58,492 bases of DNA from Bact-19 sp038319215 (GTDB taxonomy: Bacteria > Bacteroidota > Bacteroidia > Bacteroidales > ML635J-15), in the NCBI GenBank assembly GCA_038319215.1, contig JBBQCZ010000008.1, forward strand, positions 1 through 58,492, written 5' to 3'. The translations under genes and the position numbers were made by a program. The notes beneath the pieces were generated by a model, which was not told the DNA's origin, did not search any database, and saw only the letters and a program-made list of their open reading frames with translations. Below, one piece after another: positions 39,481 to 48,742 of this stretch. How positions within the stretch are numbered: position 1 is the stretch's first letter; each line of letters opens with the position of its first letter.

Positions 39481-39799
39481 AAACATCGCAAACTTGCGGT
39501 GTTTTTTTTTTGCAGTAAACTGTATCTCTCTTTTTTTTATAACACAAAATTATAGCGCTGCAAGTTGGTTCAGAGCATCCCGACTTTTGTCGGGAGGGTC
39601 GCTGGTTCGTACGTTTACTTCACGAACTTTGTGAGTAATCCAGCAGTTCCCACAAACATCGCAAACTTGCGGTGTTTTTTTTTTGCAGTAAACTGTACCT
39701 CTCTTTTTTTTATAACACAAAATTATAGCGCTGCAAGTTGGTTCAGAGCATCCCGACTTTTGTCGGGAGGGTCGCTGGTTCGTACGTTTACTTCACGAA
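39481..39799 (+). repeat. Tandem 173-bp repeat with tRNA-like pieces downstream of tRNA-Val
   Basis: Unit 1 (39481-39653) and unit 2 (39654-39799, truncated) differ at one base seen by eye (GTATCTC versus GTACCTC). Each starts with the hairpin terminator that follows tRNA-Val, then carries GTTGGTTCAGAGCATCCCGA with a paired anticodon-like arm and GGGTCGCTGGTTCG. In unit 1 the T-arm is interrupted by about 27 bases and then resumes TAATCCAGCAGTTCCCAC. The open frame across 39565-39867 is not a gene. The remaining stretch to 39897 shows nothing. Confidence 0.82.
39482..39511 (+). terminator. Rho-independent terminator after tRNA-Val
   Basis: AACATCGCAA pairs with TTGCGGTGTT and is followed by a long T-run. 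An identical copy lies at 39655-39684 in the second repeat unit. Confidence 0.85.
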
Positions 39800-39897
39800 T
39801 AAAAAAACAGGATATACTAAGCCAACAAATATGTATCAATAATTTATTGGAAGAAGAGACTAGTTAGAAAATCAACATTTAAAGATAAAAAGAGATA

Positions 39898-40332
39898 TTA
39901 TTCTATAAATGGATATTCATCCCAATCTTCATCATCAGAATAGTAATAATAATTACTACTATTTTCTTCATCAACATCTTCTTCCGAAAACGAACCGGTC
40001 TTTGATAAAAGCGCTTGTCCCTTTATTCTAACTTCATATTTGTAACCTTTGTCGCTGGTAAATTCACTATATCCATTCTTACCAATAGTCGATGGCTTGA
40101 AATGACTTACATCTTTATATCCTCCATTAATCCAACATATTTTCTCCAATTTATTATCAACAGCTTTAACTCGTAAAAAATATGTAGAAGACGATCCGGT
40201 CTCAGTATTATCGCATTTTACCTCAGCGCGATACTCTCCATTATATGACTTATTTATTATCTTATTAGAAGTTGTACAGCCAGTTAATAATAGAATCAAT
40301 GACAAAAAAAATATTAGCTTTATAGAATTCAT
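39898..40332 (-). CDS. Small lipoprotein with an acidic, tyrosine-rich tail
   Basis: A 144-residue lipoprotein. The signal sequence MNSIKLIFFLSLILLLTGC ends in a good lipobox (LLTGC), which fixes the ATG at 40332. The middle region is beta-rich (YNGEYRAEVKCDN; YFLRVKAVDNKLEKICWING). The last 30 residues are acidic and tyrosine-rich (SSNYYYYSDDEDWDEYPF), suggesting a disordered or ion-binding tail. No family is recognised. It is a lone minus-strand gene between the tRNA-Val repeat region and the exported caspase pair. Anchored in the envelope, probably the outer membrane. Confidence 0.7.
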   Translation of the reverse strand: MNSIKLIFFLSLILLLTGCTTSNKIINKSYNGEYRAEVKCDNTETGSSSTYFLRVKAVDNKLEKICWINGGYKDVSHFKPSTIGKNGYSEFTSDKGYKYEVRIKGQALLSKTGSFSEEDVDEENSSNYYYYSDDEDWDEYPFIE

Positions 40333-40562
40333 AATCAAATTTTTAAATCAAATATTAAGAAAAAAAAAATAATGCCTCAAATATAGAAAATTTCTACTTG
40401 ATTTATTATTCTCCAAATTTAATTAAGTTCTAAATTAAAATTTACACCAATTATTTTTTTCAATATTACTAAAATTTACAAAAATTCACAAGAATTTCTG
40501 GCACATAATTTGTTAGTCTCTCTCTCGTTAAAACAAAAAAAAATAATTTAAAAAGTTTAGCC

Positions 40563-40988
40563 ATGAAAGCAAAAATTACAATGTTATTAATTGTCGGAGC
40601 ATTATTCTTCATGTCAAATGTTGTTAATGCACAGCAAGTCCTAAATGGAACAAAAGTAGTTAAATCAAGAGGTGTTTCCGAGTATGTAATTCCAGCAGGA
40701 GACGTAGCAATGGAAAAACCAGTATTATCAAGAGGTGGTTGTGTTGTTAAATTTGACAACTGGACTGGTTATTATGTTGACCTATGGGTTGACAAAGTTT
40801 ACAAAGGAAGATTAAATCCTTGGGAAAACTCACAATTAATCCTTCCTGAAGGTTATGCAGAAGTTTTTTGCCGTACACTTGGTGAAACTTACCAATGGCA
40901 ATCAGAAGGCCAATGTAACGAAGAGTTTCTTTTAAAACTAGAAACAGAAGGCGCAGAAACTCCAGCAGATAGCGGATCAGAGTTTTAA
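40563..40988 (+). CDS. Small exported protein upstream of the caspase gene
   Basis: A 141-residue protein with a signal peptide (MKAKITMLLIVGALFFMSNV then VNAQ). The mature part has a short linker and a compact beta-rich domain (KFDNWTGYYVDLWVDKVYKG near residue 60; LILPEGYAEVFCRTLG), three cysteines and an acidic tail ending SGSEF. The GYYVDLWVDKVYKG stretch is like domains that hold an extended backbone hydrogen-bonding network, but I recognise no family. A strong hairpin terminator separates it from the exported caspase-like protease 58 bases downstream. Both being exported and adjacent suggests a shared context, not proof of one. Confidence 0.65.
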   Translation: MKAKITMLLIVGALFFMSNVVNAQQVLNGTKVVKSRGVSEYVIPAGDVAMEKPVLSRGGCVVKFDNWTGYYVDLWVDKVYKGRLNPWENSQLILPEGYAEVFCRTLGETYQWQSEGQCNEEFLLKLETEGAETPADSGSEF

Positions 40989-41001
40989 TTAAAAGACATT
41001 T

Positions 41002-41034
41002 AAGATGAGTACGCCAAGGTGTGCTCATCTTTTT
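41002..41034 (+). terminator. Strong hairpin between the small exported gene and the caspase gene
   Basis: AAGATGAGTACGCC (41002-41015) pairs with GGTGTGCTCATCTT (41018-41031) with two G-T pairs, and T residues follow. It ends 12 bases before the caspase ATG at 41047, so it terminates or attenuates transcription from the upstream gene. Confidence 0.82.
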
Positions 41035-41046
41035 AATTTATCAACC

Positions 41047-43071
41047 ATGAAAAAATCATTTATACTTATTATTGTTGCTCTATTTTCAGTATTTTTTGCA
41101 AGAGCTGAAAAGTACGCATTGATAATTGCTATAGGAGAATACAATCAGAGTCTTACAGGATGGTATCCTATTAGTGCAGGCAATGACGTTCAGTTGATTG
41201 AAAAGACGCTAACAGGTCTTGGCTTTTCTGAACAAAATATTATGTATTTAAGAGATGCTGATGCAACAAAAGAAGGAATAGAAAATGCATTAACAGCATT
41301 ATATGCTGAAATCAGTGCCGGTGATGATGTCGTTATACATTACAGCGGACACGGACATCAAATTTTCGATGATAATGGTGACGAAATAGATGGACTTGAC
41401 GAGGCTTTGGTTTGTTTCGATGCTCCAATGAGCATGAAAGATGGATATACTGGAAGCAAGCACTTTAGAGACGATGAACTTGGTGAATGGATTAATAAAT
41501 TAAGAATAAAACTTGGTGCAAACGGAAATATTTTATTGTTTCTCGACTCATGTCATTCTGGAACAGGAACTCGTGGGGCAGCAAAAGTAAGAGGTGGCGC
41601 ACCTCCTCTAGTACCTGAAAATTGGAGTCCAAAAACTGTAAAAGACAATAAAGTTGGTTTTGGAATGGGCGAATCGAATACCCCAGCAAGTCGTGGAGTG
41701 AAGACAGAACAAATGGCAAAGTTCGTTGTCTTCTCAGGAGCAAGTGCCAACGAACTCAATTATGAAACTTACGATGATGAAAACAATGCAGTAGGTTCTC
41801 TTTCATTCTGCATTTACAAAGCATTCTCACAAATGAAAGAAGGCGACACATATCGTCAAGTTTTTGCAAGAATAATGGCTGAGATGGCTACTAAAGCGCC
41901 TTTTCAAAATCCAGCTATTGAAGGAGATATCGATTATGCAGTTTTCGGCGGTGATTACGAAATACAATCAGAGTATTTTAGTCTTAGTTCTGTAAAAACA
42001 GATTCTATTGTTGAAATAAACGCTGGTCGTTTAGCTGGAATTAACCCAGGAACAATAATCGCTTTTGCAGAACCTGGAACATCTAGCGTATCAAACGAAA
42101 CAATATTAATGAATACTGGCAAAGTTATAAGTTCTGGCAATTTTACTTCCGTTGTTGTTTTAGACAACAAAATGAAGTTTAAAAACAATCAGAGTGCTTG
42201 GGTATTTATTCAAGCTAGAACCTTCTCCGATCAAAAAGTAAAAGTTGCTATTGATCCAAAAATGGATGCGGATGTAAAAGCATCTCTACAAACTGAAATT
42301 ACAAACTCCAGTTTTGCAGTAATTGATGATGAAAATCCTGAAATCACGCTTAATTATTCAAAGGCTAGAGGTGCGAAAACTATTTCTGTGACGAATTCTA
42401 TTTACAATCAGGAACTACATAAAATATCAAACGCAGATACTGAAGTTTTAAATTCAGACGTAATTGCAACATTAAATAATTTTGCGCAGGGTAAAATCAT
42501 TAAAGATCTCGACTATTATAATGAAAGGTTTGATGTGGTTATGGAATTGATTCCAGTTAAAGCAAAAATAAATGACGACGGAACATTCGACATACTTGAA
42601 TATCCAGACCCATCATCAATACTGGTTAACGACATCCCAGTTTTTAGTCCGGGAGTTATGGCTCTTATTAAAGTAACCAACTACGGTACTAAAAAATCAT
42701 TCTTCAATATTATTGATGTTCAACCTGATGGATTTATCAACCCAGTTATTCATACAATTAATGATATCGATGGCCGTGAATATGTTTTAGAATCGGGAGA
42801 ATCAGCAGTATTAAAAAACACTTTAGTTATGTTTGGCCCTCCTTTTGGAAACGAAACTTTTAAATTAATTGCATCTGACAAACCATTTAATCTTTCTGCA
42901 ACAATTCTTCAACACGGGAACTCGACACGAGGAGACTCTTCAAATGTTTTTGAATCGGCTTTACAGGTTGGAAAGACAGGAACAAATACTCGAGGTGCAT
43001 CAACTGTAAGTGCCAAGAATAACGACGATAGAATTTGCACTTTTGAATACACCTTCAAAATAAAAGAATAA
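41047..43071 (+). CDS. Exported caspase-family (C14) protease with DUF4384-like region
   Basis: A 674-residue protein. The signal peptide MKKSFILIIVALFSVFFARA sets the ATG at 41047; an upstream extension would start inside the terminator hairpin. Residues 22-280 are a caspase/metacaspase-like p20 domain: KYALIIAIGEYNQ at the start, catalytic His in HYSGHGHQ (H102) and catalytic Cys in LDSCHSGTG (C169). The dyad is intact. An insertion rich in Arg and Gly (GTRGAAKVRGGAP) follows the Cys. Residues about 490-640 resemble DUF4384 (MALIKVTNYGTKKSFFNIID). It probably cleaves after basic residues in the periplasm or outside, as metacaspases do, but specificity is inferred. Confidence 0.88.
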   Translation: MKKSFILIIVALFSVFFARAEKYALIIAIGEYNQSLTGWYPISAGNDVQLIEKTLTGLGFSEQNIMYLRDADATKEGIENALTALYAEISAGDDVVIHYSGHGHQIFDDNGDEIDGLDEALVCFDAPMSMKDGYTGSKHFRDDELGEWINKLRIKLGANGNILLFLDSCHSGTGTRGAAKVRGGAPPLVPENWSPKTVKDNKVGFGMGESNTPASRGVKTEQMAKFVVFSGASANELNYETYDDENNAVGSLSFCIYKAFSQMKEGDTYRQVFARIMAEMATKAPFQNPAIEGDIDYAVFGGDYEIQSEYFSLSSVKTDSIVEINAGRLAGINPGTIIAFAEPGTSSVSNETILMNTGKVISSGNFTSVVVLDNKMKFKNNQSAWVFIQARTFSDQKVKVAIDPKMDADVKASLQTEITNSSFAVIDDENPEITLNYSKARGAKTISVTNSIYNQELHKISNADTEVLNSDVIATLNNFAQGKIIKDLDYYNERFDVVMELIPVKAKINDDGTFDILEYPDPSSILVNDIPVFSPGVMALIKVTNYGTKKSFFNIIDVQPDGFINPVIHTINDIDGREYVLESGESAVLKNTLVMFGPPFGNETFKLIASDKPFNLSATILQHGNSTRGDSSNVFESALQVGKTGTNTRGASTVSAKNNDDRICTFEYTFKIKE

Positions 43072-43101
43072 AAAAGACTCCGGCAGAAACGGAGTTTTTT
43101 T
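43070..43101 (+). terminator. Rho-independent terminator after the caspase gene
   Basis: ACTCCG (43077-43082) pairs with CGGAGT (43090-43095), flanked by an A-run and a run of seven Ts. Confidence 0.82.
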
Positions 43102-43204
43102 AGCTTCATTACATTTTCAACAAAATCTATTTTTGCAATAAACTGAGTTGTTGTAATATTGCATCAATTGTGTATTTTTACATTTTATTACTAAATATCA
43201 GGTT

Positions 43205-44464
43205 TTGAAACCATTAGCAGAAAGATTACGACCAAAGACATTTGACGAGTATGCTGGTCAGGAGCATCTCGCGGGTAAAAATGCAGCTTTACGCAAAATA
43301 ATTGAATCAGGGAACATTCCTTCAATGATACTTTGGGGGCCCCCAGGAGTTGGAAAAACCACATTGGTAAATGTTATTTCAGGGATTACGAACAGAACAT
43401 TCCACACTTTAAGTGCAGTAAATTCAGGAGTAAAAGATGTTCGCGAAGTAATTGAAAAAGCGAAAAAGAACAATCTATTTTCAAAAGGCAATCCTATTCT
43501 TTTTATTGACGAAATACATCGTTTTAGCAAATCGCAGCAAGACTCACTTTTAGGAGCTGTTGAAGACGGGACAATCACTCTAATAGGTGCAACTACAGAG
43601 AACCCATCATTTGAAGTAATTTCACCATTACTTTCTCGTTGTCAAGTATATGTGCTTAAACATCTAGATGAAAAAGATTTAGACATTCTGATTGACAGGG
43701 CAATTTCACAAGATTCCGAATTAAAAAAAATAAAAATAACGATAAAAGAAAGAGATGCTCTTTATCGCTTTTCTGGAGGTGATGCTAGAAAACTTTATAA
43801 TCTTCTGGAGCTAATTTGCAATACTTCTTCCAATGGAAAAGTAACCATAACCAATAAAATAGTTGTAGAAAAGCTACAGGAAAACCTTGCAATATATGAC
43901 AAGTCTGGAGAGCAACATTATGATATTATTTCAGCATTTATAAAATCAGTTAGAGGTTCTGATCCAAATGCAGCTGTATATTGGCTGGCAAGAATGCTTG
44001 AAGGTGGCGAGGACATTAAATTTATTGCCCGACGAATGATAATATTATCATCTGAAGATATTGGGCTTGCAAATCCAAATGCCTTACTAATTGCAAATGC
44101 ATGTTTTGAAGCGGTAACCAAAATCGGGATGCCAGAGGCGAGAATTATTCTTTCAGAAACTGCAATTTATCTTGCTACAAGTTCAAAAAGCAATTCGGCA
44201 TATATGGCAATAGACAGTGCGATAGCCTTTGTTAAAGAAACAGGTGATTTGCCGGTTCCATTACATTTAAGAAATGCACCGACTAAATTGATGAAGAATC
44301 TAGATTATGGGAAAAACTACAAATATGCCCATTCATTTGAAAATAATTTTGTAGAACAACAGTACTTACCAGACAAAATCGAGAATAAAATATTTTATGA
44401 ACCTGGAAATAATCAAAAAGAAGAAAGCATAAAAAAACATATCGAAAGCTTAAGAAAAAAATAA
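43205..44464 (+). CDS. rarA: Replication-associated recombination protein A (RarA/MgsA)
   Basis: A 419-residue AAA+ ATPase related to clamp loaders and Holliday-junction branch-migration motors; it acts at stalled forks. Walker A GPPGVGKTT is at residues 45-53, Walker B ILFIDEIHRF near 100, sensor 1 IGATTENPSF near 126, and the C-terminal tetramerisation region includes YWLARMLEGGED and SSEDIGLANPNAL. The N-terminus KPLAERLRPKTFDEYAGQEH is typical. The start appears to be TTG at 43205; no in-frame ATG is available without losing the conserved start. It converges on the gene at 44514. Confidence 0.94.
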   Translation: MKPLAERLRPKTFDEYAGQEHLAGKNAALRKIIESGNIPSMILWGPPGVGKTTLVNVISGITNRTFHTLSAVNSGVKDVREVIEKAKKNNLFSKGNPILFIDEIHRFSKSQQDSLLGAVEDGTITLIGATTENPSFEVISPLLSRCQVYVLKHLDEKDLDILIDRAISQDSELKKIKITIKERDALYRFSGGDARKLYNLLELICNTSSNGKVTITNKIVVEKLQENLAIYDKSGEQHYDIISAFIKSVRGSDPNAAVYWLARMLEGGEDIKFIARRMIILSSEDIGLANPNALLIANACFEAVTKIGMPEARIILSETAIYLATSSKSNSAYMAIDSAIAFVKETGDLPVPLHLRNAPTKLMKNLDYGKNYKYAHSFENNFVEQQYLPDKIENKIFYEPGNNQKEESIKKHIESLRKK

Positions 44465-44493
44465 AAAAAAAGCTACCCTTTTTAGAATAGCTT
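44462..44493 (-). terminator. Hairpin terminator for the minus-strand gene
   Basis: On the minus strand AAGCTA (from 44493) pairs with TAGCTT (to 44470), and a T-run follows. It lies between convergent genes, so it may also stop transcription from rarA. Confidence 0.65.
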
Positions 44494-44513
44494 ATTAAAA
44501 TTCTTTAAAATTT

Positions 44514-45050
44514 CTATTTTCTAGGAGTCATAGACAGAATTATCTCTAACAAACTAGATTCCCATTTATCATAAGCTTCGCTTGTTCCAAAGAATACTAA
44601 AGTCATTACATTAATATCGTCAGGCATAAAAATCATAACTGTTGTTGACATCTGATCTTTAGATCCATCTTCGTTTTTATAAAAACCATAGCCATCATTG
44701 GCAATAAAGCTAATGCCGTTACTCTCGAATTCAGAAAGGTCTTCTGCCCATACAATATCTTCAAGTAAAGACTCCACAACATCAAATGCTTCATTAACAA
44801 GGTCGTCCACTGCAGTTTCTGCTGTAGGATTTGTAGAAGCCCAAATCATTGTTACTAATCTAGAAGACTCTCCTTCATCTTTAGGAACGATGCTAAACAG
44901 CCCGTCTTTATTTGTAACTGTCCAATCCGAAGTAGGCACACTAATATTCACAATTGATTTTCCTGAGTCTGGAATTCCAAAAACCTTTTGTGAAAAACAA
45001 GCTGATGATATTAACATTAAAAGTGCCGAAATAAATAATAGCTTTTTCAT
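44514..45050 (-). CDS. Exported protein of unknown function
   Basis: A 178-residue protein with a signal peptide (MKKLLFISALLMLISSACFS then Q). The mature domain has alternating strands and helices (FSIVPKDEGESSRLVTMIWA; PTAETAVDDLVNEAFDVVES; GYGFYKNEDGSKDQMSTTVM), a layout seen in small periplasmic stress or lipid-binding proteins, but no family is recognised. There is a Cys at residue 18 near the cleavage site, so a lipoprotein is possible but the lipobox is weak. It has its own terminator. The 299-base space to the next gene upstream shows nothing else. Confidence 0.65.
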   Translation of the reverse strand: MKKLLFISALLMLISSACFSQKVFGIPDSGKSIVNISVPTSDWTVTNKDGLFSIVPKDEGESSRLVTMIWASTNPTAETAVDDLVNEAFDVVESLLEDIVWAEDLSEFESNGISFIANDGYGFYKNEDGSKDQMSTTVMIFMPDDINVMTLVFFGTSEAYDKWESSLLEIILSMTPRK

Positions 45051-45349
45051 AATTGATAGATTTTAATTAATAATTCGTTTCGCTTTTCTCTAAACAAAGA
45101 TATAATTATTTTGTTTCAAAAAATATTATTTTGCAAATCCTATGCCTAAAAAAACATTTCCAATTGTTCTAAATTAAAACTTTAAAAATGAAAAATTTAA
45201 AAATCTAAGCCGTATAAATATGTTTACATTTCAATAATTTGCAACCTAACGAACTTTTTAACAGTCTTTCGTATAATTTTAGATTAAAAAATTATTAATG
45301 AATGAAATAAATCCTTATTTTTACCTGAATTAATTAAATTACCTTATCT

Positions 45350-48300
45350 ATGAAAAAACTAATAACTCTATGTTTTATTCTGTTGATTACTGGAAGCATT
45401 TTTGCTCAGGAATTCGCATCTCTTCAAACCGAAAAGACAAAATCAGAAATATTAACAAATACTAATCAAAGCATTGCTTTTACAAGTTCCTTGGAAGGTT
45501 TTTACATCACAGAAGCCAAGACCATTGATGGTTATTATTCTAGAATTACTGTTCCAGAATATTTTCCTGACAGAAAAACAGGTTTCCCTGAATTGCCAGT
45601 AATGACAAAATTAATTGAAGTTCCACTAGATGCTGAATTTGAAATAAACATCATTAGTTATGATGAGCAAGTAATAGATTTGAATGATTATGGATATAGC
45701 CTACCAATAGTTCCAAATCAATTGTCAGTATTAAAAAATCAAGATCCCAATACGGTTCCATTTGAGAAAAACAATTCAATCTATAGAGATTTAAATTATT
45801 ATTCAACTCAAACAGTTACTACAGAGTTAATAAGCAAAATGAGGGGTATTCAAGTAGCACAAATAATTGTTAGCCCATTTTCGTATGATGTTGAAACAAA
45901 TACTTTGACTGTTAAGAACAATATTCAGGTAGAAATTATATTTAAGAATGCTGATATTGTAAAATCTGCACAACTAAAAGCGGACAAATACTCGCCAGCT
46001 TTTTCAAGTGCGTACAACGACTTATGGAATTATAAAACACCAACAAGTAAAGATGCAATATCTCAATATCCGATTAAATATGTAATTATTGCCGATAGAA
46101 TGTTTGAAGCTGATTTGGCCGGTTTTATCGAGTGGAAAACAATGAAAGGTTTTTATGTAACAGTGGCTTACACCGATGTAATTGGAACAACTACAACAGC
46201 AATCAAAGCTTATATTCAAGGGCTTTATGATGCTGGTACAGCAGAAGACCCTGCTCCTACATTTGTTTTGCTTGTTGGTGATGTTGCACAAATACCTTCC
46301 TTTAATATGTCTCAACATTATTCGGACATGTATTATTGTGAATTTGATGGTGGTGGGGACTATATTCCAGAAATATATTTTGGACGATTCTCTGCGCAAA
46401 ATATTGCACAGCTTCAGCCTCAAATTGAAAAAACTTTGATGTTTGAACAATATACATTTCCAGATCCATCATATTTAGCAGAGGTTGTTTTGGTAGCTGG
46501 TGATGATGCCTCATTTGGACCAACACATGCAAACGGTCAAATGAATTATGCACACAATTATTATTTCAATGAAGATCATGGTATAACTACCGATCATACA
46601 TACCTATACCCAGCAGCAGGATCATCAGCAGCAGCTATTAAAACAGATATTAGCAACGGCGTTGGTTTTGTAAATTACACAGCTCACTGCGGTGTTACAG
46701 GTTGGGCTGGTCCAAGTTTCACAAATGCAGACGTTCCTGCTCTTCAGAATGCAGACGAATACTTCTTTAGTATTGGTAACTGTTGTCAATCAAACACTAT
46801 TTTTGAATCAGAATGTTTTGGTGAAGCATTGGTAAGAGCTGTAAAAAAAGGTGCAGTAGCTCATATTGGAGGCTCAAACAATACTTTATGGGATGAAGAC
46901 TTCTATTGGAGCTGTGGTGTTGCTAGCTCAATTTCTGCAACAACAAGCTATGCCCAAACTACTCAAGCGGCATACGATCATCTTTTCCATGAAAACGAAG
47001 AAACGCCTTACGTTTCTGCTTATGAGATTATTTATGCGGGGAATATGGGTGTTTCTGCCAGTACGTCATCTAGTAAAAAATATTATTGGGAGATATATCA
47101 TTTAGTTGGAGACCCATCATTAATGCCATATGTTGGTATTCCTGCTCAAATTGACGCATTATATTTATCAACATTGCCATTAGGGATGACATCTCTCACT
47201 GTAACAACAGAACCTGATGCTTATGTTGCAATAAGCATAAATGGTGTTCTACTCGATGCAAAACTTGCTGATGTTTCAGGTCAAGCTGTTTTGGAATTTG
47301 CACCTTTAAGCACAGTTACAACTGCAACAATTGTGGTCACAAAACAATTCAGAGCCCCACACATCGGAACAGTAATGGTAATCCCTAATGACAATGATTA
47401 TGATGCCATGTTAAACTCAATTACGATACCTGCAAGTCTAGTTCATATTACTCAGGCTACAATAACACCTACTTTTTCAATCCTTAATCTAGGTCAGATA
47501 AATATGACATCTGTAATTGTTGGTTACTCACTAAATGGTGGAACAGCAGTTGAAATTCCTTGGTCAGGAGATCTTGCAACTTTGGAATCTTCTGTTGTTA
47601 CATTTCCTGAAATTACATTAACAGCAGGAAACAATACTTTCGTTGCTTACGTTAGTAACCCAAATGGAGAAGTTGATGAATATCCTGCAAATGATCAAGC
47701 AAGTAAAAATGTTCTTGTTTATTCAGGGAATGTGAAGATTGTATCATCAGAAAGTCCTCAATCAATTTATTGTAACACAAACACCTTTATTCCTACGATA
47801 ACAATTAAAAATCTTGATTCATATCCTCTTACCTCTGCAGTTCTTTCTTTTAGCATTCCTGGTTTTTATCAAGATTATTTATGGACAGGAAATATTGGCC
47901 AGAATGAAACAACTCAAGTAACTTTTCCTGAATGTTGGTTCTCGGTGGGCGAGCACACTTTGACTTATGTTATAGAAAGCGTTAATGGTGAAAGTAATGT
48001 TGCGACTACAGGAACTAGTCTTGCCGTTGACTTTACAATTATTGAGAACGGGCAAATGGTTGTTGTTGACTTACTAACTGACAACTGGCCTTCTGAGACC
48101 ACATGGCGACTAGAAAATAATTTGACATCTGAAATAATATACACTGATGGTCCTTTTGTTGGCAAGAATACACATAACATAAAAAACATGTGTCTAGCAG
48201 ATGGTTGTTATAAATTTACAGTTTTGGACAGTTGGGGAGATGGCATGAGTGGAGATTCTGAGAACACAACAAATGGACATATTACAATAACAAACACAGC

Positions 48301-48634
48301 TACTTCTGAAGTTATTTTAGACTTTGATGCTGGACTAAACAATTGGACTCAGTATGCAGTTGAGTTCTGTATCAATGCAAGTAAGGTTGAATTATCACAA
48401 AATTCGTTAAAACATATTTATCCTAATCCTTCAACAGGAATTATAAATATTGAGTTTTCTGATGTCATTTCGAGCATCGAAGTTTATAACAACCTAGGTC
48501 AAATGCTATTTAATTCAAATATTTCTGATAGTTCTGCAAGTATTAATTTAAGTAATCTACCTGATGGCATCTACACTATAAAGGTAACTACAGACCAAGA
48601 AACAACAACAAAAAGATTCGTTTTAGCAAAATAG
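45350..48634 (+). CDS. Gingipain-like C25 cysteine protease with T9SS sorting domain
   Basis: A 1094-residue exported protease. Residues 1-20 are the signal peptide. Residues 25-230 form the propeptide-like region. The C25 catalytic region spans about 240-600: YVIIADRMFEADLAGFIEWK (244-263), VLLVGDVAQIPSF, catalytic His in NYTAHCGVTGW (H446) and catalytic Cys in SIGNCCQSN (C478). Two CARDB-like beta sandwiches follow (about 685-900), then a region with DSWGDGMSGDSEN near 965, and the T9SS type A sorting domain IYPNPSTGIINIEF to RFVLAK. It should be secreted across the outer membrane, either attached or released, to degrade proteins. The target specificity (Arg or Lys as in gingipains) is not evident. 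Confidence 0.93.
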   Translation: MKKLITLCFILLITGSIFAQEFASLQTEKTKSEILTNTNQSIAFTSSLEGFYITEAKTIDGYYSRITVPEYFPDRKTGFPELPVMTKLIEVPLDAEFEINIISYDEQVIDLNDYGYSLPIVPNQLSVLKNQDPNTVPFEKNNSIYRDLNYYSTQTVTTELISKMRGIQVAQIIVSPFSYDVETNTLTVKNNIQVEIIFKNADIVKSAQLKADKYSPAFSSAYNDLWNYKTPTSKDAISQYPIKYVIIADRMFEADLAGFIEWKTMKGFYVTVAYTDVIGTTTTAIKAYIQGLYDAGTAEDPAPTFVLLVGDVAQIPSFNMSQHYSDMYYCEFDGGGDYIPEIYFGRFSAQNIAQLQPQIEKTLMFEQYTFPDPSYLAEVVLVAGDDASFGPTHANGQMNYAHNYYFNEDHGITTDHTYLYPAAGSSAAAIKTDISNGVGFVNYTAHCGVTGWAGPSFTNADVPALQNADEYFFSIGNCCQSNTIFESECFGEALVRAVKKGAVAHIGGSNNTLWDEDFYWSCGVASSISATTSYAQTTQAAYDHLFHENEETPYVSAYEIIYAGNMGVSASTSSSKKYYWEIYHLVGDPSLMPYVGIPAQIDALYLSTLPLGMTSLTVTTEPDAYVAISINGVLLDAKLADVSGQAVLEFAPLSTVTTATIVVTKQFRAPHIGTVMVIPNDNDYDAMLNSITIPASLVHITQATITPTFSILNLGQINMTSVIVGYSLNGGTAVEIPWSGDLATLESSVVTFPEITLTAGNNTFVAYVSNPNGEVDEYPANDQASKNVLVYSGNVKIVSSESPQSIYCNTNTFIPTITIKNLDSYPLTSAVLSFSIPGFYQDYLWTGNIGQNETTQVTFPECWFSVGEHTLTYVIESVNGESNVATTGTSLAVDFTIIENGQMVVVDLLTDNWPSETTWRLENNLTSEIIYTDGPFVGKNTHNIKNMCLADGCYKFTVLDSWGDGMSGDSENTTNGHITITNTATSEVILDFDAGLNNWTQYAVEFCINASKVELSQNSLKHIYPNPSTGIINIEFSDVISSIEVYNNLGQMLFNSNISDSSASINLSNLPDGIYTIKVTTDQETTTKRFVLAK

Positions 48635-48651
48635 ATCTTAGTACAACATAG

Positions 48652-48689
48652 AAAAGGCTGCAACACTAAAAAGTTCGCAGCCTTTTTTT
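48652..48689 (+). terminator. Rho-independent terminator after the C25 protease
   Basis: AAAGGCTGC (48653-48661) pairs with GCAGCCTTT (48677-48685) around a 15-nt loop and is followed by Ts. Confidence 0.87.
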
Positions 48690-48694
48690 ATTCG

Positions 48695-48723
48695 TTTGTT
48701 GTCGTATATTTTATGTATATTTG
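48695..48723 (+). promoter_or_regulatory. Promoter of the zinc-ribbon gene
   Basis: TTTG at 48695-48698, a 17-base spacer and TATATTTG at 48716-48723 fit the Bacteroidota consensus TTTG-N17-23-TAnnTTTG. The ATG at 48743 follows 20 bases later, and the longer frame from 48713 would overlap the promoter. Confidence 0.75.
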
Positions 48724-48742
48724 CCTCAAAATTCCTTACTGT

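Noticed and set aside
39565..39867. 100-residue open frame downstream of tRNA-Val
   Set aside because: It runs entirely through the tRNA-like tandem repeats; there is no domain or plausible start region.
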